18,815 nucleotides of DNA from an uncultured Bacillota bacterium. Its GTDB lineage: Bacteria > Bacillota > Clostridia > Oscillospirales > Oscillospiraceae. Below are positions 7,629-15,045 of this stretch, piece by piece. Location of the stretch: contig CALACZ010000216.1 of the NCBI GenBank assembly GCA_937890735.1, forward strand, positions 1 through 18,815. Direction: 5' to 3'. How positions within the stretch are numbered: position 1 is the first letter of the stretch; every line of letters starts with the position of its first letter. The notes beneath the pieces are model-generated. The model had not been told where the DNA came from, made no database searches, and saw nothing but the letters and a program-made list of their open reading frames with translations. Made by a program: the position numbers and the translations under genes.

Positions 7629-7657
7629 TTTCAGCGCCTTTCAGCGCAGTTTCAGCG
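7629..7657 (-). repeat. Three helically phased TTTCAGCG direct repeats
   Basis: TTTCAGCG (CGCTGAAA on the transcribed-direction strand) occurs at 7629-7636, 7639-7646 and 7650-7657, that is with 10- and 11-bp periods. A fourth copy is at 7750-7757. Repeats on one DNA face are typical of cooperative activator binding, for example by AraC-family proteins. No regulator is assigned. Confidence 0.65.
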
Positions 7658-7731
7658 GTTTTTCGTCCCGCATGAGAAAAACAGTAAGTTCCGCGTTTGC
7701 GCAGCGCTGCAATCCGCATCGTCGATCCCGC

Positions 7732-7748
7732 CAAAACGAATCGTTTTG
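7732..7748. promoter_or_regulatory. 17-bp palindrome, candidate operator
   Basis: CAAAACGAATCGTTTTG is a perfect 8-1-8 palindrome lying 18 bp beyond the regulator stop codon. It resembles dimeric-repressor operators. A role as an A/U-rich RNA hairpin is less likely, because no T-run follows on either strand. Confidence 0.45.
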
Positions 7749-7766
7749 CTTTCAGCGACCAGTTTG

Positions 7767-8504
7767 TCATTTGTCCGCGTCGGATGCACACTCCGTCTGT
7801 CCCTTCCAGCGGCGGTACTCCGTGGGCAGCGCGCCGTACTGCTCGCGGAAGGCGGCGGAAAAGCGGCTCTGGCTCTCATAGCCCACCGCCTGCGCGATCG
7901 CCGCAATATCGTCCTGCGTTTGCAGCAGCAGCCCCGCCGCCGCCTCCAGCCGGTGGCGCTTCATATGCGCGGCGATAGTCTCGCCGTAGGTGCGCTTAAA
8001 GACCTGCTTGAGCGTGGTCGGATTCATCAAAAACCGCCGCGAGAGCGCGTCGATGGTCACGCGCTCGGACAGATGCTCTACCAAATAATGATGTACATTG
8101 CGGATCAGTTCCTCCTGCGACGCCTGATAATCCACCGTTTTTTCCGGGCAGGCGATCTGCATCACCTGCTCCACCAGCTCGTGCAGCAGCCGCCCCAGCT
8201 CGCTGTCCGCCGCCTTGTAATAGACCTCGCGCCCGTCGCGGCGGCTGACGAGCAGTCCGCTGTCGGTCAGCGACCGCAGGTGGTGGAACACCGCCGGGCT
8301 GGACATCTCCAACATCGCCGCGATGTTGATGACGCACTCCTCCCGGTGGCTCAGCAGCCAGAAAATGCGCACGCGCGTGGGGTCGGCAAGCTGCCGGAAC
8401 ACGTCCGACGCCGCCGAAAAATCGCCGTTTTCCAGCAGCTGTGCGTGCAGCGCCGCGTCACCGCGCCGCTCCCCATGATGATGCGGCAGGACAAATTCCG
8501 CCAT
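7767..8504 (-). CDS. ArsR/SmtB-AraC fusion transcriptional regulator (probable metal sensor)
   Basis: This protein of 245 aa has two DNA-binding modules. Residues about 31-118 form an ArsR/SmtB winged helix: FRQLADPTRVRIFWLL, then CVINIAAMLEMSSPAVFHHLRSLTDSGLLVSRRDGREVYYKA. Residues about 148-233 form an AraC/XylS double helix-turn-helix: IDALSRRFLMNPTTLKQVFKRTYGETI, then IAAIAQAVGYESQSRFSAAFREQYGALPTEYRRW. The N-terminus has His8-His10. Cys57 sits at the position of the ELCVC metal site of classic ArsR proteins, although the second Cys is missing there (CVIN), and Cys119 follows the winged helix. The start is ATG 8502-8504, with AAGGAAG just upstream; the ATG at 8546 has no ribosome binding site. 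It is divergent from the metal-ATPase genes and so probably controls them. The metal is unproven. Confidence 0.88.
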   Translation of the reverse strand: MAEFVLPHHHGERRGDAALHAQLLENGDFSAASDVFRQLADPTRVRIFWLLSHREECVINIAAMLEMSSPAVFHHLRSLTDSGLLVSRRDGREVYYKAADSELGRLLHELVEQVMQIACPEKTVDYQASQEELIRNVHHYLVEHLSERVTIDALSRRFLMNPTTLKQVFKRTYGETIAAHMKRHRLEAAAGLLLQTQDDIAAIAQAVGYESQSRFSAAFREQYGALPTEYRRWKGQTECASDADK

Positions 8505-8569
8505 ATTCTTCCTTCTTTCTCCGTTTTGGAAATATCGTTCGCCCATTCGGACACACGCGCCAAAATCGC

Positions 8570-8598
8570 TTGATTTTTGCTCTTGCCGCCAGTATACT
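8570..8598 (+). promoter_or_regulatory. Promoter of HMA protein-metal ATPase operon
   Basis: TTGATT (8570-8575), a 17-bp spacer and TATACT (8593-8598) form a near-consensus sigma-A promoter on the plus strand. It should start about 8605, just before the inverted repeat at 8611-8628. Confidence 0.82.
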
Positions 8599-8619
8599 AC
8601 GGTCAGAACGATTAAGCAA
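8591..8619 (-). promoter_or_regulatory. Divergent promoter of the ArsR-AraC regulator, sharing its -10
   Basis: On the minus strand TTGCTT (8614-8619) is 17 bp from TATACT (8591-8596). The -10 belongs to AGTATACT, an 8-bp palindrome that also supplies the plus-strand -10. The two promoters therefore overlap and cannot easily be occupied at once. Confidence 0.72.
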
Positions 8620-8628
8620 GCGTTTAAT
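8611..8628. promoter_or_regulatory. Inverted-repeat operator candidate
   Basis: ATTAAGC (8611-8617) and GTTTAAT (8622-8628) form an imperfect A/T-rich inverted repeat (6 of 7 positions symmetric). It covers the -35 of the regulator promoter and the initial transcribed region of the ATPase promoter. Position and composition fit an ArsR/SmtB-type operator; the binding protein is inferred to be the adjacent regulator. Confidence 0.6.
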
Positions 8629-8667
8629 TATGGAACGCAACACAAAAAATACCGGGAGGTCACTATT

Positions 8668-8886
8668 ATGAAAAAGACGTATGCGATCGAAGTGGACTGC
8701 GCCAACTGCGCGAACCTGATGGAGGAAGCCACGAAGAACACCGAAGGCGTCGCGTCGGCGACCGTGAACTTCATGACTCAGAAGATGATCGTTGAGTTTT
8801 CCGAGGGTGCGGACGAGAAAAGGACGATGAGGGCAGTCCTGAAGGCCTGCAAAAAAATCGAGCCGGAGTGCGAAATTGAATTGTAA
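8668..8886 (+). CDS. Free-standing heavy-metal-associated (HMA) domain protein
   Basis: This single ferredoxin-like HMA domain protein has 72 aa. It opens MKKTYAIEVDCANCANLME, with Cys11 and Cys14 of the CxxC metal site in a DCANC context, characteristic of the N-terminal domains of Zn/Cd/Pb-type P1B ATPases rather than copper chaperones (MxCxxC). The ATG at 8668 has GGGAGGT 7 nt upstream. It lies 57 bp before the ATPase gene on the same strand. Because the ATPase lacks its own HMA domain, this protein probably supplies the detached metal-binding domain. A 12-bp palindrome (GGCAGCGCTGCC) lies in the intergenic gap, too tight to be a strong hairpin. Confidence 0.9.
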   Translation: MKKTYAIEVDCANCANLMEEATKNTEGVASATVNFMTQKMIVEFSEGADEKRTMRAVLKACKKIEPECEIEL

Positions 8887-8943
8887 TTTTCCCGGCAGCG
8901 CTGCCATTTTCCGCTTGAACGAGTTGATGAAGGAGTCATTCTT

Positions 8944-10833
<1,890 letters not shown>

Positions 10834-10845
10834 ATATCAAAAATT

Positions 10846-10873
10846 CCCCGGCGGGCACTGCTGCCCGCCGGGG
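10846..10873. terminator. Convergent (bidirectional) intrinsic terminator
   Basis: A 12-bp stem, CCCCGGCGGGCA/TGCCCGCCGGGG, with a 4-nt loop lies between the convergent ATPase and M14 peptidase genes. On the minus strand it is followed by AATTTTTG, so it serves the peptidase gene well. On the plus strand the following sequence is only weakly T-rich. Confidence 0.8.
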
Positions 10874-10879
10874 GTATTC

Positions 10880-11791
10880 TCATGTCATCATCGCCAGTGC
10901 CCAGATGGGGGCGTTTTCGCGGAGGAGCGCCGGGAGGTCGCTCTCGGGCAGGGGATTTTCGCCGCGTCCTGCCTCGATGGTAAAGCCGGGGCGGCGGAAG
11001 CGGCTGACGAACCAGTCCTTGAAGCCCGCGTGATCCGACTGCGGCGGCACGGCGCACATGCGGTAGCCCGATGCGTCCGCGAATGCCTGCGCAAGACGCG
11101 CGCTGCCGGGCGGTTCCAAACCGTGCCAGCCGTGATAAATTTCGCCGCCCTGCGTGTGATAGGCGAGCACGAGGTCGGGGTGCACGCAGCAGGTGTAGGC
11201 GGCGAGCGCCGCCGTCTCCGGCTGATCGAGGGGCTTGCGCCCGCCCCAGTCGCGCGGCGCGGGCGCGCGCACGCCCAGCTCCGCCTTGATCCGTTTCGCC
11301 GTCTGCCACCCGGCGGGGTAGTTGAGGTTCAGATCGACGCCCGCGAGATTCGCCTTCCAGCCGAGCGGAAAGGGCACATCCGGGTGCTGCACCGCAAGCG
11401 TCCGCGCGGCAGCGTCCTCCGCGCCGCCCGGCGTCAGCTCGCCCGCGACCAGGCTCGCGCCGTCGGGATTCAGCAGCGGTACGAGATACAGCACCGCGTT
11501 ATAATAAAGCCGCACCGCCGGCACGCCGCCAAAGTCCCCGTCCGCCTCCAGCGCGGCACAGTAGTCCTCCAGAAGCCGCCAGCAGAGCAGGCTCGTGATG
11601 GACTCATTGGCGTGATGCCCGCCGACGATCAAAACCTTTGTGCGCCCCTGCCCGAGCTGCAGGACCGGGATAGACCGCCCGCCCGGCGAGCGTGTCAGCT
11701 CCCGCACATAAACAAACGGAAACCGCTCCCGCACCCGCGCCAGAAACCCCGCCTGCCGCGCCGCGCCGAAGAGCGCTGTTTGCAGAACCAT
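10880..11791 (-). CDS. M14-family gamma-D-glutamyl-diaminopimelate peptidase-like metallopeptidase
   Basis: This zinc carboxypeptidase-fold enzyme of 303 aa has GGHHANES with zinc ligands His60 and Glu63, LLNPDG (107-111), GVDLNLNYPAGW (151-162), AYHTQGGEIYH with third zinc ligand His212, and TIEAGRGENPLP with catalytic Glu273. The DLNLNYP and EAGRGENPLP forms match the gamma-D-glutamyl-L-diamino-acid (endo)peptidase I branch (B. subtilis YqgT-like), which cleaves cell-wall peptides. No signal peptide is seen, so it probably acts on recycled muropeptides in the cytosol. The start is the ATG at 11789-11791, with GGAGGGG upstream; the longer open frame reaching 12025 runs through repeats and hairpins and is not coding. 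Its ribosome binding site lies in a stable hairpin (11798-11835). Confidence 0.87.
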   Translation of the reverse strand: MVLQTALFGAARQAGFLARVRERFPFVYVRELTRSPGGRSIPVLQLGQGRTKVLIVGGHHANESITSLLCWRLLEDYCAALEADGDFGGVPAVRLYYNAVLYLVPLLNPDGASLVAGELTPGGAEDAAARTLAVQHPDVPFPLGWKANLAGVDLNLNYPAGWQTAKRIKAELGVRAPAPRDWGGRKPLDQPETAALAAYTCCVHPDLVLAYHTQGGEIYHGWHGLEPPGSARLAQAFADASGYRMCAVPPQSDHAGFKDWFVSRFRRPGFTIEAGRGENPLPESDLPALLRENAPIWALAMMT

Positions 11792-11797
11792 CGTAAG

Positions 11798-11835
11798 ATC
11801 CCCTCCAATGCAGATATATATGCACGGGAGGGGAT
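11798..11835 (-). promoter_or_regulatory. Hairpin sequestering the M14 peptidase ribosome binding site
   Basis: On the minus strand ATCCCCTCC (11827-11835) pairs perfectly with GGAGGGGAT (11798-11806), which contains the Shine-Dalgarno sequence. An inner TGCA/TGCA pairing closes an AU-rich loop. The structure would mask the ribosome binding site about 7 nt before the start codon. Its arm shares AAGATCCCCTCC with the terminator at 17381-17422. Confidence 0.65.
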
Positions 11836-11930
11836 AATATTCCAAAATATTTCGTGGGGAGCGAAGAAGGGATGGATATGCGTAGGGCAGGGTAAAACGC
11901 GTTGCAGCGCAAAACGTACCACTCTTCTCC

Positions 11931-11974
11931 TCATTCGTCAGCCTTCGGCTGCCACCTTCCCCACACGGGGAAGG
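11931..11974. repeat. Twin-hairpin intergenic element, probable dispersed repeat
   Basis: This element holds CAGCC-TTC-GGCTG (11939-11951), then CCTTCCCC-ACAC-GGGGAAGG (11955-11974), preceded by TCATTCGT. The combination has the look of short twin-hairpin repeats I associate with intergenic regions of related gut Clostridia; copy number cannot be checked from one window. The rest of the 223-bp gap (11792-12014) holds no gene. Confidence 0.5.
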
Positions 11975-11978
11975 CAAG

Positions 11979-12013
11979 AATGCGCGGGCGGGGAAGCTCC
12001 CCGCCCGCGCATT
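11979..12013. terminator. 15-bp GC-rich hairpin after the CoaE-M18 gene
   Basis: AATGCGCGGGCGGGG (11979-11993) pairs with its complement at 11999-12013 across a 5-nt loop. It starts 2 nt after the aminopeptidase stop codon. No long U-tract follows on the minus strand (CTTGCC), so it is either a weak terminator or a 3'-end-protecting stem. Confidence 0.6.
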
Positions 12014-12014
12014 A

Positions 12015-14012
12015 TTACGATTCAAAAATCGCCTTCATGCAGCGATAGGTCATGTAGCAGTCGAGCTTTGCCACCGTTTCATACGGCGCGTGCATGGAAA
12101 GCACCGGGACGCCGGCGTCCAGCGTGTCGATGTTGCGGTTTGCCATGTATTTGGCGACCGTGCCGCCGCCGCCTGCGCCGGTGCGCCCGAGCTCTGCCAT
12201 CTGCCAGATGACGCCGCTGTCGTTGAGCAGCTTGCGCAGCCACCCCACGACCTCCGCCGAGGCATCCGACGCGCCGGACTTGCCGCCGCTGCCGGTATAC
12301 TTGCACAGACCCACGCCGTAGTTGATATACGCGCTGTTGTGCCGCTCATAGACCTCCGGGAAGTTCGGGTCATACGCCGCCGTCACGTCGGCGGACAGGC
12401 AGAAGGACTTGGCGAAGCAGTCGCGCAGCGCCACAGCCTGCGTGCGGCACAGCTGCTCCATGAAGAGGTCAAACGCCTGCGACTGCATCCCCGAAACGCC
12501 CTCCGAGCCGATCTCTTCCTTGTCGGCAAAGATGCACACGGCGGTCTTGTTCGGCGTGTCCAGCTCCAGAATGGCGGCGAGCTCGGCATACGCGCACACG
12601 CGGTCATCATGCCCATACGCGCCGATGAGGCTGCGGTCAAGACCCAGCTCATGCGCGTTCGCGGCGGGGACGGCTTCGAGCTCGGCGGAGATGAAATCCT
12701 CCTCTGTCATGCCGTATTTTTCATTCAGCAGGCGCAGGATCGCCAGCTTCACGGCGTCACTGCCTTCTTCGCCGCTTTCCGGCCAGCTGCCGATGAGGAT
12801 GTTGAGCGTTTCGGACTGGATGGCTTCATCCAGCGGCTTTTTGCCCTGTTCGCGCCCCAGATGCGGCAGCAGGTCGTTGATGATGAACTGCGGGTCGCCC
12901 GCGTCCGCGCCGATGTTCACATCCACGCGGCTGCCGTCCGCCAGCACGACCACGCCGTGCAGCTCCAGCGGGACGGTGACCCACTGATACTTGCGGATGC
13001 CGCCGTAGTGGTGCGTTTTGAGGTACGCCATGGCGTTTTCCTCATACAGGGGATTCGGCTTGAGGTCGAGGCGGGGCGCGTCGGTGTGCGCCGCGCCGAT
13101 GTTCGCGCCCTGGTCCAGCGGCAGCTTGCCGATCACGGCGAGCATGATGCCCTTGTCGCGGTTGTTGCAGTAGAGCTTATCGCCCGCCTTGAGCGGCATT
13201 CCGGGCACATAGGGCACAAAGCCGCGCGCCTCAGCGAGCGCGATGGCGGACTTTACGCAGGCGCGCTCGGTCTTGGAGCGGTCCAGGAACGTGCGGTAGT
13301 CTGCGCAGTAGCGTTCCATGTCCTGCTTTTCGGTTTCGCTCAGACGCGCGTAGCCGTGCTTGGGCGCGTAGAGCAGCTTTTCCTTCTGTTCTTTCGTCAT
13401 ATTGAGCCTTCCTTTATCTATAATTTGTTGGAGCAGCGCGTCCGCGCGCAGCGCAAACTGCGCGGGCACGCGTGCGTTGTTGATGAGAAGATAGTCGCAA
13501 TGCTTGCGATAAAAATCGTCCGGCGCTTGCGCACGAAGCCGCGCCAGCGCCCGCTCGCGCGTCACGCCGTCCCGCGCGAGAATGCGCGCAAGGCGCGTTT
13601 CTTCCGGCGCGAGCACGCCGACCGTCACGCGGCAAAGCGCGCCGAGCCCGCTCTGGATGAGGTTGATGGCGTCGATGGCGGCAAGCGCCGCGCCATCCGC
13701 TTCCGCCTGCGCAAGGCGCTGTTTCACCGCGCCTCCGACATGGCGCGCGGTGATCTCGTCGAGCCGCGCGCGCTGCGCGGGGCTTGAGAATACGAGCTGC
13801 CCCAGCCTTGCGCGGTCAAGACTGCCGTCCGGCAGGAACACATCGCCGAACGCGGCGGTCAGCTCCGCGCGCAGCGCCGCGTCGGTTTTCGTCAGGTCGT
13901 GATAGAGCGCGTCGCAGTCGATGCACACGCCGCCGCGCGCCTGCACGCAGCGGAGCATCGTCGTTTTGCCCGCGCCGCTGCCGCCGGTGATGCCGATGAC
14001 GAGCAGGCTCAT
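12015..14012 (-). CDS. coaE: Dephospho-CoA kinase (CoaE) fused in frame to M18 aspartyl/zinc aminopeptidase
   Basis: This single 665-codon frame contains two complete enzymes. Residues 1 to about 200 are CoaE, the last step of CoA synthesis (ATP + dephospho-CoA to CoA): P-loop GITGGSGAGKTT (7-18), IDCDALYHDL in place of the usual D-A-D, LGQLVFSSPAQRARLDEITARHV, and the RDGVTRERALARLRAQ lid region. Residues 205-665 (461 aa, a normal full length) are an M18 aminopeptidase: GAAHTDAPRLDLKP (first zinc His), FADKEEIGSEG (catalytic and ligand Glu), GHDDRVCAYA (ligand Asp) and SMHAPYE (ligand His). No stop codon separates them, but an internal ribosome binding site and ATG do (13398-13415), so a free aminopeptidase may also be made. 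The CoaE start ATG overlaps the Sua5 stop (ATGA, 14009-14012). Confidence 0.9.
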   Translation of the reverse strand: MSLLVIGITGGSGAGKTTMLRCVQARGGVCIDCDALYHDLTKTDAALRAELTAAFGDVFLPDGSLDRARLGQLVFSSPAQRARLDEITARHVGGAVKQRLAQAEADGAALAAIDAINLIQSGLGALCRVTVGVLAPEETRLARILARDGVTRERALARLRAQAPDDFYRKHCDYLLINNARVPAQFALRADALLQQIIDKGRLNMTKEQKEKLLYAPKHGYARLSETEKQDMERYCADYRTFLDRSKTERACVKSAIALAEARGFVPYVPGMPLKAGDKLYCNNRDKGIMLAVIGKLPLDQGANIGAAHTDAPRLDLKPNPLYEENAMAYLKTHHYGGIRKYQWVTVPLELHGVVVLADGSRVDVNIGADAGDPQFIINDLLPHLGREQGKKPLDEAIQSETLNILIGSWPESGEEGSDAVKLAILRLLNEKYGMTEEDFISAELEAVPAANAHELGLDRSLIGAYGHDDRVCAYAELAAILELDTPNKTAVCIFADKEEIGSEGVSGMQSQAFDLFMEQLCRTQAVALRDCFAKSFCLSADVTAAYDPNFPEVYERHNSAYINYGVGLCKYTGSGGKSGASDASAEVVGWLRKLLNDSGVIWQMAELGRTGAGGGGTVAKYMANRNIDTLDAGVPVLSMHAPYETVAKLDCYMTYRCMKAIFES
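13398..13415 (-). promoter_or_regulatory. Internal ribosome binding site and start codon for the M18 aminopeptidase
   Basis: AAAGGAAGG (13407-13415) lies 6 nt before ATG (13398-13400), in frame with the CoaE part. Translation from here gives MTKEQKEKLLYAPKHGY, the N-terminus expected for clostridial M18 enzymes. It suggests that the two proteins were, or still are, translated separately. Confidence 0.65.
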
Positions 14013-15031
14013 ACCGTCACCACGTCGAAGCCCGCGGCTTTTTTCAGCCGGTTCGCCACCGCCAGTCCCAGTCCCGCTTCATCCGGGCACTGGGCGAAAA
14101 TGCGCGGCACGTCCGTTGCGTCGAACGTGCGCAGCGCGTCGAACACCCGCTGCGCCTGCGCCAGCTTGTTGTCCACAGGTCCAAGATCATGCACGCGCTG
14201 CGCCGGGAAGCTCGCGGCGAACTCCGAGAAGCAGATCACGCCGTCGCCCGGCTGCGCGTGCGCGCGGATGTACGCGGCGCTCGCCGCCGCGCCGCCGCAG
14301 ATGACGGTCACGGGCGCTTTGGGCGCATAGTGGCGGTATTTCATGCCGGGCGCTTTCGGCTTTTCGCCGGGGGCGACGGGCTCGGTGATGCACTTATCCA
14401 CGATGACCTCGCCGAGGATGCTTTGCAGCGCCTCCAGCGGCAGCCCGCCCGCACGCAGCAGGCGCGGCGGCGTGACCGTGAGGTCGATGACGGACGATTC
14501 CACGCCCACGCCGGACGGTCCGCCATCAAAAATCGCGTCGATGCGCCCGTCCATATCCTCCAGCATATCGGATGCCGACGTGGGGCTGGGGCGGCCGGAG
14601 AGGTTGCCGGACGGCGCGGCGACGGGCACGCCCGCCGCCTGAATGACGGCAAGCGTCACGGGGTGATTCGGGCAGCGCACGCCCACGGTCTCGAGCCCCC
14701 CGGTCGTGCGCAGCGGCACGATGGGCTTGCGCGGCAGGATCATCGTGAGCGGGCCGGGCCAGAACGCCGCCGCGAGGGTGTAGGCGGTCTCCGGCACGTC
14801 GTGGCAGTAGCGCTCCAGCCACGTCTCGTCCGGGACGTGGATGATGAGGGGGTTATCCTGCGGACGCCCCTTCGCCTCAAAAATATGCAGCACCGCGTCC
14901 GCGTTCAGCGCGTTCGCGCCGAGCCCGTAGACCGTCTCCGTGGGGATGCCCAGCAGCCCGCCCGCGCGGATGATCGCCGCCGCGGCTTCGATATTTTCAG
15001 CGGTATTTTCGGTAAAAACTCTGGTTTCCAA
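14009..15031 (-). CDS. L-threonylcarbamoyladenylate synthase (Sua5/TsaC/YwlC family)
   Basis: This cytosolic enzyme makes threonylcarbamoyl-AMP from threonine, bicarbonate and ATP, the first step of the universal t6A37 tRNA modification. It has 340 aa, the long Sua5 form. The N-terminal TsaC/YrdC domain (about 1-205) shows LGIPTETVYGLGANA, KGRPQDNPLIIHV, FWPGPLTMIL, VGVRCPNHP and VAAPSGNLSGRPSPTSA. After the KAPGMKYRHYAPKAPV linker comes the C-terminal Sua5 domain. No ATG is available near the N-terminus. The start is a TTG at 15029-15031, with AAGGAA 7 nt upstream. It follows prfA by 14 bp and overlaps coaE by 4 bp, so it is part of one housekeeping operon. Confidence 0.93.
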   Translation of the reverse strand: METRVFTENTAENIEAAAAIIRAGGLLGIPTETVYGLGANALNADAVLHIFEAKGRPQDNPLIIHVPDETWLERYCHDVPETAYTLAAAFWPGPLTMILPRKPIVPLRTTGGLETVGVRCPNHPVTLAVIQAAGVPVAAPSGNLSGRPSPTSASDMLEDMDGRIDAIFDGGPSGVGVESSVIDLTVTPPRLLRAGGLPLEALQSILGEVIVDKCITEPVAPGEKPKAPGMKYRHYAPKAPVTVICGGAAASAAYIRAHAQPGDGVICFSEFAASFPAQRVHDLGPVDNKLAQAQRVFDALRTFDATDVPRIFAQCPDEAGLGLAVANRLKKAAGFDVVTV

Positions 15032-15045
15032 ACCGTTTTCCTTCT

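Larger units (their letters stand above)
7359..7766 (-). promoter_or_regulatory. Upstream region of the sugar operon (no gene)
   Basis: This 408-bp gap between the regulator gene and the oxidoreductase is clearly more A+T-rich than its surroundings. I see no credible coding sequence and no consensus promoter. The best -35-like element is TTGACT near 7600-7606, without a good -10 at 17 bp. The gap does hold three phased TTTCAGCG repeats, a 12-bp perfect palindrome CTAAAATTTTAG (7591-7602) and a 17-bp palindrome (7732-7748), so it is probably the operon's control region. No clear terminator separates it from the regulator gene upstream. Confidence 0.55.

Noticed and set aside
7629..7657. CRISPR array
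   Set aside because: Repeats are 8 bp with 2-3 bp between them, far too short, and there are no cas genes.
8894..8905. Attenuator between HMA and ATPase genes (GGCAGCGCTGCC)
   Set aside because: The palindrome leaves almost no loop (at most 4 bp stem with 4 nt loop), and no adequate T-run follows.
11792..12025. N-terminal extension of the M14 peptidase by 78 residues
   Set aside because: The extension is encoded by hairpins and a repeat, has no homologous look, and a good ribosome binding site precedes the ATG at 11791.
12090..13787. 565-codon plus-strand frame opposite coaE-M18
   Set aside because: It is antisense to a gene with all catalytic motifs of two enzyme families and shows no domain of its own.
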